This document shows positions 1 to 6,144 of a DNA stretch of 14,168 bases, one piece after another. This DNA comes from Pectinatus sp. (lineage in GTDB: Bacteria > Bacillota > Negativicutes > Selenomonadales > Selenomonadaceae). Both the position numbers and the translations under genes were made by a program. The stretch is taken from positions 1-14,168 of the forward strand of contig JAHHSR010000041.1 in the NCBI GenBank assembly GCA_020025075.1, written 5' to 3'. Numbering within the stretch: position 1 is the first letter of the stretch; each line of letters begins with the position of its first letter. The notes below the pieces were generated by a model. It ran no database searches, was not told where the DNA came from, and saw only the letters and a program-made list of their open reading frames with translations.

Positions 1-217
1 TTACTGTTGCAACTGATGGATCATTTTCAACTCCACTAAAAATTCTTGTTTCAATATTTGCTTCCTTTAAGTTTCCTTGAATTTTAGGAATTGTGCCATC
101 TTTTATTAATCTTTCTGAGCCGATAATTATTGCAGCCCTCGATCCTTTGGCATTTTTTAAATAATCTACAGCGTTTTCACCAAAATATAAGTCTCTTGGT
201 ATAGTAAATCTTTGCAT
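1..217 (-). CDS. Iron-containing alcohol dehydrogenase, N-terminal fragment (cut by window edge)
   Basis: The first 72 codons of a minus-strand gene run off the left edge. The protein starts MQRFTIPRDLYFGEN, continues through an alternating hydrophobic stretch (AAIIIGSERLIKDG) and reaches GVENDPSVATV. This is the N-terminal NAD(P)-binding half typical of group III, iron-containing alcohol dehydrogenases (butanol or 1,3-propanediol dehydrogenase type), which interconvert aldehydes and alcohols in the cytosol during fermentation. The metal-binding histidines lie in the missing part, so the substrate cannot be judged. The ATG at 215-217 has a good Shine-Dalgarno, AGGAGTGA on the minus strand at 223-230. 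Codons are AT-rich (AGA, TTA, ATA frequent), unlike addA or accC in this window, which hints at a different origin. The promoter is not obvious; the DNA just upstream is an omegaRNA-like repeat. Confidence 0.85.
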   Translation of the reverse strand, partial: MQRFTIPRDLYFGENAVDYLKNAKGSRAAIIIGSERLIKDGTIPKIQGNLKEANIETRIFSGVENDPSVATV

Positions 218-231
218 TAAAATCACTCCTC

Positions 232-286
232 TAATTTTACATAATCTGCTAGAAGCCCCTAGTCTTTTAGGTGGAGAATGAAAGAC
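232..286 (+). mobile_element. IS200/IS605-like tnpB 3'-end / omegaRNA-like remnant, copy A
   Basis: This 55-base segment aligns without gaps to 14114-14168, with 39 of 55 identities by eye. Both copies contain GAAG followed by a pyrimidine-rich arm, a short loop, TTAGGTGG and ATGA, forming an imperfect hairpin (here CCTA pairs with TAGG at the tip). In one frame both copies read like a TnpB C-terminus ending in LLGG plus one residue and TGA: HNLLEAPSLLGGE here, HNPPEDSFLLGGR in copy B. From memory, this layout matches the 3' end of tnpB and right end of IS200/IS605 elements, the region that encodes the omegaRNA scaffold. No tnpB or tnpA body is present: upstream is the alcohol dehydrogenase start on the other strand. 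It is therefore a solo remnant or tnpB-less derivative. The family call is inferred. Confidence 0.5.
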
Positions 287-307
287 GGGTATGGATAATT
301 TACGCAA

Positions 308-328
308 GCAATTGAGTTGTACAATTGC
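308..328. repeat. Perfect 7-bp hairpin downstream of copy A
   Basis: GCAATTG (308-314) and CAATTGC (322-328) are perfect inverted repeats around a 7-base loop that contains part of the palindrome TTGTACAA. No T-run follows, so it is not a terminator. Subterminal hairpins are found at the ends of IS200/IS605 elements, so it may be the right-end palindrome of the copy A remnant. That link is inference. Confidence 0.35.
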
Positions 329-397
329 CCGCATCTTATATTTTGCAGCATAATTATGACAATATAAATCGGATTTTTCCAAGAAAGGAGAAAACCT

Positions 398-463
398 GTG
401 AAATATTATAGACCATTGTGCTGCGGTCTTACGGAGTTTGAAACGCTGATGCCGCGGCAGTAA
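398..463 (+). CDS. Possible 21-codon small ORF with strong ribosome binding site
   Basis: A GTG at 398 sits 7 bases after the strong Shine-Dalgarno AGAAAGGAG (382-390) and opens a 21-residue frame, MKYYRPLCCGLTEFETLMPRQ, ending at TAA 461-463. The same frame continues open for 39 further codons after this stop (IPDRYEVW... to MAFRICGVILAEA) and ends at TAA 581-583. An 8-bp stem including one wobble pair (419-426 with 452-459) lies inside the small ORF. It could be a leader peptide, the start of a gene broken by one stop, or chance. I do not recognise the peptide. The good ribosome binding site is the main argument for translation; no promoter was identified for it. Confidence 0.3.
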   Translation: MKYYRPLCCGLTEFETLMPRQ

Positions 464-489
464 ATTCCTGACAGGTACGAAGTATGGAT

Positions 490-536
490 TTGTGATTATC
501 CTCTATTTTTTATAATTGTAACATGTACAAAGTCAG
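490..536. promoter_or_regulatory. Possible divergent promoter pair around a palindrome
   Basis: On the plus strand TTGTGA (490-495) and TATAAT (511-516) are 15 bases apart, slightly short. On the minus strand CTGACT (531-536) and TATAAA (509-514) are 16 bases apart and point towards the alcohol dehydrogenase, which would give it a leader of nearly 290 bases containing copy A. Between them lies TTGTA-ACATG-TACAA (516-530), an operator-like imperfect palindrome. It does not match a Rex box in length. Further on, TCTGCG (555-560) and CGCAGA (571-576) could form a small stem. In the rest of 464-687 I see no gene. Confidence 0.3.
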
Positions 537-687
537 ATTATATGGCTTTTCGAATCTGCGGTGTCATTCTCGCAGAAGCGTAAAATTACGTCCCTATAGG
601 CGGGATATAGTTCACAAGTTTGTATCTTTATTTATTGTATTTATTACTGCAAGACATATTATAAATTAGTTTTTTATAAAAAAAAAG

Positions 688-726
688 AAGGCACTTTTAG
701 GTAAGTAACATACCTAAAAGTGCCTT
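688..726 (-). terminator. Rho-independent terminator for addA
   Basis: A perfect 16-bp stem pairs 688-703 with 711-726 around the 7-base loop AGTAACA. Read on the minus strand, the stem is followed directly by CTTTTTTTTT (positions 687-678), an excellent U-tract. It lies about 50 bases past the addA stop, so it most likely ends the addA transcript. On the plus strand it is followed by the weaker TTAGTATTTTT and could also stop leftward-born plus transcripts. Confidence 0.85.
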
Positions 727-746
727 TTAGTATTTTTGCTTAACTT

Positions 747-799
747 AAAACATTTCTAATGTATCCAGACCCTTTTATAACATTAGAAATGTTTTTTTT
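747..799 (+). terminator. 16-bp inverted repeat with T-tract overlapping the 3' end of addA
   Basis: AAAACATTTCTAATGT (747-762) is a perfect inverted repeat of 780-795, with a 17-base loop. On the plus strand it runs into eight T residues (792-799), as expected for a terminator of plus-strand transcripts. The right arm encodes the last residues of AddA (TFLML) and the addA stop codon (775-777) is in the loop. On the minus strand the hairpin is not followed by a U-tract, so it probably does not end addA itself. Confidence 0.55.
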
Positions 800-3700
800 A
801 TTTCGACACAGCTGCCATCATGAAATAGATATAAGTAGCAGTTTGTGACGGGGCGGCGCAAAATTTGTTCTACAGCAAAAGCGTAGATGAGAAGCTGTAT
901 TTTATATCTTTGGGCAGCCTCCTGCGCAGAGCAATTATCTGTCTTGTAGTCGACGAGCGTGAGGGAATTTTCATCACCAAAGATGAGGTCGGCAACGCCT
1001 TGAATGAAGATGGATTCATCTTTTGCTTTTGGGTAAAAAAGGCGGGCGGGGACGAGGCGGGAAAAGGGAAGCTCGTGGCGCACGAGCGGCGCTTTTTGTA
1101 ATTTTTTCCCAAGAGGTGAGGCAAAAAAGCCGGCAAGAGCGGCATAGTTGAGCGATTTTAGTTCTTGCTCGCTAAAAATTCCCGTGCCTAAAAGCGCCTT
1201 TAGCTGTCCTTTGACGTTTCTTGGCGAGTTAGCATTAAAAGGGGTGATATGTTGCATGGCCTTGTGCATTAAGGTACCGTAGCGGCGTCCGGTGAGCGTT
1301 TGCTCTTTGAGGAAAAGCGGGCTTTCATAGGAATTATCCAAAAAGAGCTCAGCGGCATTTTCATCCTCGCCGCTTTCGGCAAAGCGCTCTTTTATTTCTG
1401 TGACAGTAAGCTTGGCGGGAATGGAAGGATTAAGGGCATGAGGATAATGGCGCGATAAGAGGGCATTTATTTTGGGCGCTGCCTCTGAGGGCGGAAGGGG
1501 TTCTTCTTGGGCAATCTTTGCAAAAAGGGTGAGCTTTTCCTGCTCTTTTTTTTCGTCGGCATTTGGCTTTTCAAAATAGCTTATCTGCCAGCGGCAATCA
1601 GCGTCGCGCAGGGAGGAGGGCTTTTTCTCGTCAAAAATTGACATTAAATCTTCGTGGCGAGAAAGTGCGCTCATAATCCAGTCGAGTGGACATTGGGCTT
1701 CTAAGATGGTATAAGCGGGCAGTACCTGAGTTTTATGTGTCTGGCACATCTGCCAAGCGGCAAGTTTTTTTGCGAGGTTTTGCGGGGAGGCCGTAATGAT
1801 GAGCTTTTCCCGCGCCCGCGTCAGTGCGACGTATAAAATGCGCAATTCTTCGGCGAGCGTTTCGTCTTTTAGGATGCGCGTGAGGACATGGCGGGCGAAG
1901 GTAGGATAGCGGGCGTTATAATCAAGGTCATAAATGTAAGGGGCAAGGCCGTAATCCTTGTGAATGAGAAGTGGCTGATTGATGTCTCTGAGGTTAAAGC
2001 GGCTGCCCGTTCCGGCTAGAAAGACGACGGGAAATTCGAGACCCTTGCTGGCGTGAATGGTCATGATGCGCACGACATCTTCATTTTCGCCCAAGGTGCG
2101 TGCTGCGGCAAGGTCTGTGCCGGCTTTTTTCATCTTGCCGACGAATTGCAAGAAGCGAAATAGGCCGCGATAATTTGTCGCCTCATAGGCGTAGGCCCTG
2201 TCAATGAGAGAGCGTAAATTTGCCTGGCGCAAAGCGCCGCCGGGCAATCCCGCGCAGTAATCGTAATAGCCGGTTTTTTCATAGAGCATTGATAAAAATT
2301 CAGGCACGCTCATGCGCCGCGCAAGGGTGCGATAACTATCTAGGCGCTGCCAAAAGGCCAGGCATTTTTTCCCGAGTTCCCCTTCATCGCTTGCCGCAGC
2401 TTTTAGCGCCTCGCATAAATCTTCATCAGAAAATAGCCTTATTTTTGCAAGCTCATCGGGCAAAAAGCCGCCAAAGGGGGCAAGAAGAACTGCCGCCAGT
2501 GCGATGTCTTGGTGGGGGTTGTCAATGACTTGCAAAAAAGAGATGATGAGCTCTATTTCGGTGGCGGAAAAATAGCCGCCTGAAACGGGCCCATAGGCGG
2601 GAATGTCATTTTGCTGCAAGGTATCGAGGATAATATCGCTCTTATTTTGTGCGGCGCGCAGCAAGATGACGATGTCGCGGTAGCGCAAGGGACGGTAGTC
2701 TTTTGTTTCTTTGTCAAAGACGAGGCTGTTTGCATCAAAGAGCTCTTTGATGCGCCGGGCGATAAATGCTGCTTCTTGTTCGATGCCATTTTTTTCTTCC
2801 AGTTCTTCGCTGGTATTTTCTGGCTCTTCGCCTTGCTGGTGCACATCTTTTAGTGGGGGCAGGGCGATTTCAAGTTTGTCACTGAGTGCATTTTCTCTTT
2901 GGGGATAAATAAGCCCGCAAGAAAGAGCGGCCTCGTCGTCATAATCTAGTTCGCTTATATTTTTTTGCCAAAGCTGGGCAAAGATGAAGTTGATGCCCTT
3001 TAAAATATTTTGTCGGCTGCGGAAATTTTTTGCCAGGTCAACGCGCAAAAAATGGGGGCCAGCTTTTGGGTATTGTTCGTATTTTTGCAAAAAGAGCGAT
3101 GGGTCGGCAGCGCGGAAGCGGTAAATGCCCTGCTTTACATCGCCGACGAGGAAAGTCTTTGGCATATTGCCGGCAAGAAGGCGGATAATCGCCTCTTGTA
3201 CGCCATTGGTGTCTTGGTATTCATCGACCATGATTTCCTTATAGCTGCGCTGCAAGCGCAGTGCAGCTTGGGTGGCAATGAGGTTTTTCTCGGTAGATTC
3301 AGGGGCGGCGAGGATTTTTAGGGCAAAGTGCTCAAGGTCGTTGTAATCGACGATTTGCTTTTCTTGCTTGGCTTTGGCAAAGGCGGCCATAAAGTCGCTG
3401 GCAAGGCGGGCAACACAGGCAACATGAGCGGCCTGCTTTTTTAAATCGGCCACGAAATCCTGCGGCGTCATGGCAAAATAGGAGCCTTTTAAATCTTCAA
3501 AGCACTTTTTTATCTTGCCGCGCAAGTCATCCTTTAGATAGTTTTTTACGTCTTCTGGCAGTGCGGTTTTTCTGTCCCAAGTAGCAAAAAGCTTTTTTTG
3601 GGAAAGGAGCTGATAGGCGCTTTCCCAATCAGATTCAATGAAACTGCTGAGCTTTTCGATTAGGGCGCTGTCGGCTTCAATCGCTTCTATCTGCTCGCCA

Positions 3701-4419
3701 TAAGAGGCGGCAATGCTGTCCATGCGCTCATTTATCGCGCGGCACTTTTCTAGGCTGAAAGATAGCTGCGCTTGGGCGAGTTTTCCCCACTGGCTACCCT
3801 TTAGATTATCTGTGTTTGGATAAAAGCGTTCTTTTAGGGAATTTAGCCATTGGGTGGGAAATGGCTGAGCGATGGCACAATTATATGTTTTTAGAATGAT
3901 GGCGCCGAGTTTTTGGTCACCGCTTTCGTTGCCGTAGGCATCGGCAAAGTACAAAAAGTCGTCATTTTGCTCTTTTTCGTATTCGTTTTCCAATAAATTT
4001 TTTAGGACATCGGCCTGCAATAAGGCAATTTCCTGCTCGCCTGCCAGGCGGTATTTGGGGTCGAGGTCCAAGTGGTGGAAATAGCGGCTGATAATGGAGC
4101 GGCAGAAGGCATGCACTGTCGAGATGGAGGCATTATCTAAGAGCAGGAGCTGGCGCTGGAGGCGGTATTGGAGTGAGCTGTTGCTGCTTTCTTTTAGGGC
4201 TTTTTCAAGCGCCTGGCGGATTCGCTGGCGCATTTCAGCGGCGGCAGCATTGGTAAAGGTTACGACTAAGAGCTCGCTGATATCGAGCTTGCCGCTAGTG
4301 AGGCGGCGAATAATCCGCTCGACGAGCACGGCTGTTTTGCCAGAACCTGCCGCAGCTGCGACGAGAAGGTTTTTGCCACGGCTATTGATGGCAATTTCCT
4401 GTTCTTTTGACCAGGGCAT
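775..4419 (-). CDS. addA: ATP-dependent helicase/nuclease subunit A (AddA)
   Basis: AddA is the helicase-nuclease subunit of the AddAB (RexAB) complex, which resects double-strand DNA ends for RecA-dependent repair in the cytosol. The 1214-residue protein has the full UvrD-type set: Walker A AAAGSGKT (22-29), motif Ia VVTFTNAAAAEMR (about 52-64), Walker B VDEYQDT (398-404), VGDVKQGIYRFR, NFRS, MTIHASKGLEFPVVFL and LRILYVALTRARE. The C-terminal RecB-type nuclease keeps D1144, D1157 and K1159 of VDYKTD, then Q1175 and Y1179 of QLLIY. Length is close to that of Bacillus AddA. The ATG at 4417-4419 follows GAGGTGAGAT on the minus strand, a good ribosome binding site. AddB, normally encoded directly upstream, is absent: the upstream neighbour is a divergent accC. 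The last codons overlap an inverted repeat. Confidence 0.96.
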   Translation of the reverse strand: MPWSKEQEIAINSRGKNLLVAAAAGSGKTAVLVERIIRRLTSGKLDISELLVVTFTNAAAAEMRQRIRQALEKALKESSNSSLQYRLQRQLLLLDNASISTVHAFCRSIISRYFHHLDLDPKYRLAGEQEIALLQADVLKNLLENEYEKEQNDDFLYFADAYGNESGDQKLGAIILKTYNCAIAQPFPTQWLNSLKERFYPNTDNLKGSQWGKLAQAQLSFSLEKCRAINERMDSIAASYGEQIEAIEADSALIEKLSSFIESDWESAYQLLSQKKLFATWDRKTALPEDVKNYLKDDLRGKIKKCFEDLKGSYFAMTPQDFVADLKKQAAHVACVARLASDFMAAFAKAKQEKQIVDYNDLEHFALKILAAPESTEKNLIATQAALRLQRSYKEIMVDEYQDTNGVQEAIIRLLAGNMPKTFLVGDVKQGIYRFRAADPSLFLQKYEQYPKAGPHFLRVDLAKNFRSRQNILKGINFIFAQLWQKNISELDYDDEAALSCGLIYPQRENALSDKLEIALPPLKDVHQQGEEPENTSEELEEKNGIEQEAAFIARRIKELFDANSLVFDKETKDYRPLRYRDIVILLRAAQNKSDIILDTLQQNDIPAYGPVSGGYFSATEIELIISFLQVIDNPHQDIALAAVLLAPFGGFLPDELAKIRLFSDEDLCEALKAAASDEGELGKKCLAFWQRLDSYRTLARRMSVPEFLSMLYEKTGYYDYCAGLPGGALRQANLRSLIDRAYAYEATNYRGLFRFLQFVGKMKKAGTDLAAARTLGENEDVVRIMTIHASKGLEFPVVFLAGTGSRFNLRDINQPLLIHKDYGLAPYIYDLDYNARYPTFARHVLTRILKDETLAEELRILYVALTRAREKLIITASPQNLAKKLAAWQMCQTHKTQVLPAYTILEAQCPLDWIMSALSRHEDLMSIFDEKKPSSLRDADCRWQISYFEKPNADEKKEQEKLTLFAKIAQEEPLPPSEAAPKINALLSRHYPHALNPSIPAKLTVTEIKERFAESGEDENAAELFLDNSYESPLFLKEQTLTGRRYGTLMHKAMQHITPFNANSPRNVKGQLKALLGTGIFSEQELKSLNYAALAGFFASPLGKKLQKAPLVRHELPFSRLVPARLFYPKAKDESIFIQGVADLIFGDENSLTLVDYKTDNCSAQEAAQRYKIQLLIYAFAVEQILRRPVTNCYLYLFHDGSCVEIKKTFLML

Positions 4420-4454
4420 TATCTCACCTCAAAACGTGATTTTGATTTGTCAAG

Positions 4455-4483
4455 TTGACTTTTCATTTTTATTAATGTACAAT
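4455..4483 (+). promoter_or_regulatory. Predicted sigma-A promoter reading towards accC
   Basis: TTGACT (4455-4460) and TACAAT (4478-4483) are separated by exactly 17 bases, a near-consensus housekeeping promoter. Transcription would start near 4490 and give accC a leader of about 150 bases. The 221-base addA-accC gap is very AT-rich, so other weak -10 matches occur in it; this is the only pair with a good -35. Confidence 0.5.
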
Positions 4484-4498
4484 GTTTCGATATTAAAG

Positions 4499-4575
4499 GT
4501 ATTATATAATACAATATAATTAAATATATATCATTAGAGAAATTATTTTTAGACAAAATGGCTTTTAGCCGTTTT
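4499..4575. promoter_or_regulatory. Palindrome and hairpin in the addA-accC intergenic region
   Basis: GTATTATATAATAC (4499-4512) is a perfect 14-bp palindrome that contains a TATAAT in each direction; the minus-strand one could serve addA, though no good -35 is seen. At 4555-4575 a 9-bp stem with one wobble pair (4555-4563 with 4567-4575, loop TTT) lies in the predicted accC leader, followed by only four T residues and then AATATAATT. It may be an operator or a weak attenuator. I do not recognise a known regulator site. Confidence 0.35.
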
Positions 4576-4640
4576 AATATAATTATATAGACTCATTGTA
4601 AAAAGACTAAGTGAAATTTTTATCGAAATGGAGTGATGTC

Positions 4641-6089
4641 ATGTTCAACCGAATCTTAATCGCCAATCGCGGCGAAATCGCTGTCCGCATCATCAGGGCT
4701 TGCAAGGAAATGGGAATCAAGTCGATAGCAGTCTATTCAGATGAGGATAAGGATGCTATGCATGTAAAGCTTGCCGATTTGGCATATAATATCGGTCCGG
4801 CAGATGCCTCTTTGTCATATCTAAACTATGATATGCTCATGCAGGCGGCGCTTGAAACGCAGGCTGATGCCGTTCATCCTGGGTATGGCTTTCTCTCCGA
4901 GGACGCTGATTTTGCCGAACGCGTGACGCAAGCCGGCATGACCTGGATTGGACCGCACCCTGAAACCATTCGCCAAGTGGGGGATAAGGATATTGCGCGC
5001 GCTGCCATGCGCCCTGCCAATATTCCCATGGCGGCTGGCAGCGAGCCGATTGAAAGCGATGAAGATGCCGTAAAGAAGGCAGCCGAAACGGGCTATCCGG
5101 TCATTTTGAAGCCTGTTGCAGGCGGGGGCGGCAAGGGCATGATGGTCGCTAAAGACGAGGAAGATTTAAAGCGCATTTTGCAAATCGTCGATATTCATGC
5201 CGTCAAATATTACTTTGAGCATTATATCGCTCATTCTCGCCATATCGAAGTACAAATTGTCGCTGATAATTATGGCACCGTCTTGCATTTAGGAGAGCGC
5301 GAATGCTCGCTGCAGCGGCGCAATCAAAAATTGCTGGAAGAATCGCCTTCAATAGCGCTCACGCAGGATATGAGAAAGCGCGTCGGCGATTTGGCAATAA
5401 AAGCGGCAAAGAGTGTCCATTACAGCAATATCGGCACAGTTGAGTTCTTGCTGAACTTGCATGACAACGATTTTTATTTTATGGAAATCAATCCGCGCAT
5501 TCAAGTGGAGCATGCCATCACGGAAGCTGTAACGGGCATTGACCTCGTCAAGACGCAGATAAGGATTGCCGCTGGCGAGCCGATTGATATAAAGCAGGAA
5601 GACATTCGCTTTGAAGGCCATGCAATTGAATGTCGCATCAATGCCGAAGACCCGGAAAAGAATTTCTTGCCTTCACCGGGACGCATCGACTTTTTCATCG
5701 AGCCGGGCGGACCGCGCGTACGCGTTGATAGCGGCGTCTGCGCTGGCTTGAATATTTCGCCGTATTACGACTCGATGATTGCCAAAATTATTGTGCATGG
5801 CAAAACGCGCGGCGATGCGATAAAAATTATGCAGCGCGCCTTGGATGAATTTACCATTGAAGGCATTAAGACGACCATTCCGCTGCACCAAAAAATTCTT
5901 GCCGATGCGTATTTCCGCGTTGGCAATATCGATACGCGCTTCATTAAGGAACATTTCTCGCGTTATCACTACGTGAAGCCTTTTAAAGATGCCCAATCGC
6001 TTCTGGCCAAGACTGCACCGGAACTTTCTCAAGAAGAAATTGATGCAGCTTTGAAAAGAGCCATTGCTTCAAGCGATTATTCCATCTAA
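4641..6089 (+). CDS. accC: Biotin carboxylase (AccC-type), atypical and not linked to accB
   Basis: Biotin carboxylases use ATP and bicarbonate to carboxylate biotin on a carrier protein, usually for acetyl-CoA or pyruvate carboxylase. The 482-residue protein starts FNRILIANRGEIAVRIIRAC and has the ATP-grasp loop VAGGGGKGMM (159-168), K115, K157, H201, K230, E268, E282-N284-R286-Q288-V289-E290 (MEINPRIQVE), CRINAEDP (331-338) and YYDSMIAKI. Oddities: RRNQK replaces the usual RRHQK, NPR replaces the more common N-T/A-R, VEHAITE replaces VEHPVTE, about six residues are missing in the lid before YYFEHYI, and the C-terminus extends some 30 residues beyond E. coli AccC. The start is ATG 4641, preceded by GGAGTGATGTC; an upstream in-frame GTG (4611) has no comparable site. 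No accB, accD or other carboxylase subunit is nearby. It could be a paralog serving another biotin enzyme. Confidence 0.88.
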   Translation: MFNRILIANRGEIAVRIIRACKEMGIKSIAVYSDEDKDAMHVKLADLAYNIGPADASLSYLNYDMLMQAALETQADAVHPGYGFLSEDADFAERVTQAGMTWIGPHPETIRQVGDKDIARAAMRPANIPMAAGSEPIESDEDAVKKAAETGYPVILKPVAGGGGKGMMVAKDEEDLKRILQIVDIHAVKYYFEHYIAHSRHIEVQIVADNYGTVLHLGERECSLQRRNQKLLEESPSIALTQDMRKRVGDLAIKAAKSVHYSNIGTVEFLLNLHDNDFYFMEINPRIQVEHAITEAVTGIDLVKTQIRIAAGEPIDIKQEDIRFEGHAIECRINAEDPEKNFLPSPGRIDFFIEPGGPRVRVDSGVCAGLNISPYYDSMIAKIIVHGKTRGDAIKIMQRALDEFTIEGIKTTIPLHQKILADAYFRVGNIDTRFIKEHFSRYHYVKPFKDAQSLLAKTAPELSQEEIDAALKRAIASSDYSI

Positions 6090-6098
6090 TAAGAGTAT

Positions 6099-6143
6099 AA
6101 AACGACCTTGTCGCAGCCATTGGCTTTGGGCAAGGTCGTTTTT
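6099..6143. terminator. Bidirectional terminator between accC and the ftsA-like gene
   Basis: AACGACCTTG (6101-6110) pairs with CAAGGTCGTT (6131-6140), extendable by two A-T pairs; the loop holds a second small hairpin, AGCC-ATT-GGCT. TTTTT (6139-6143) follows on the plus strand, and the minus strand reads TTTTATA. It serves two convergent genes ending at 6089 and 6145. Confidence 0.85.
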
Positions 6144-6144
6144 G

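Noticed and set aside
516..530. Rex box upstream of the alcohol dehydrogenase
   Set aside because: The palindrome TTGTA-ACATG-TACAA is 15 bases and lacks the TTGTGA-N6-TCACAA arms and 18-base length of Rex sites.
2220..2853. Plus-strand ORFs of about 80-100 codons inside addA
   Set aside because: They lie opposite the well-supported addA frame, have no ribosome binding sites or recognisable products, and arise from its codon bias.
4611..4640. Upstream GTG start for accC
   Set aside because: It would add ten residues absent from the family and lacks a good ribosome binding site; ATG 4641 follows GGAGTGATG and gives the canonical N-terminus.
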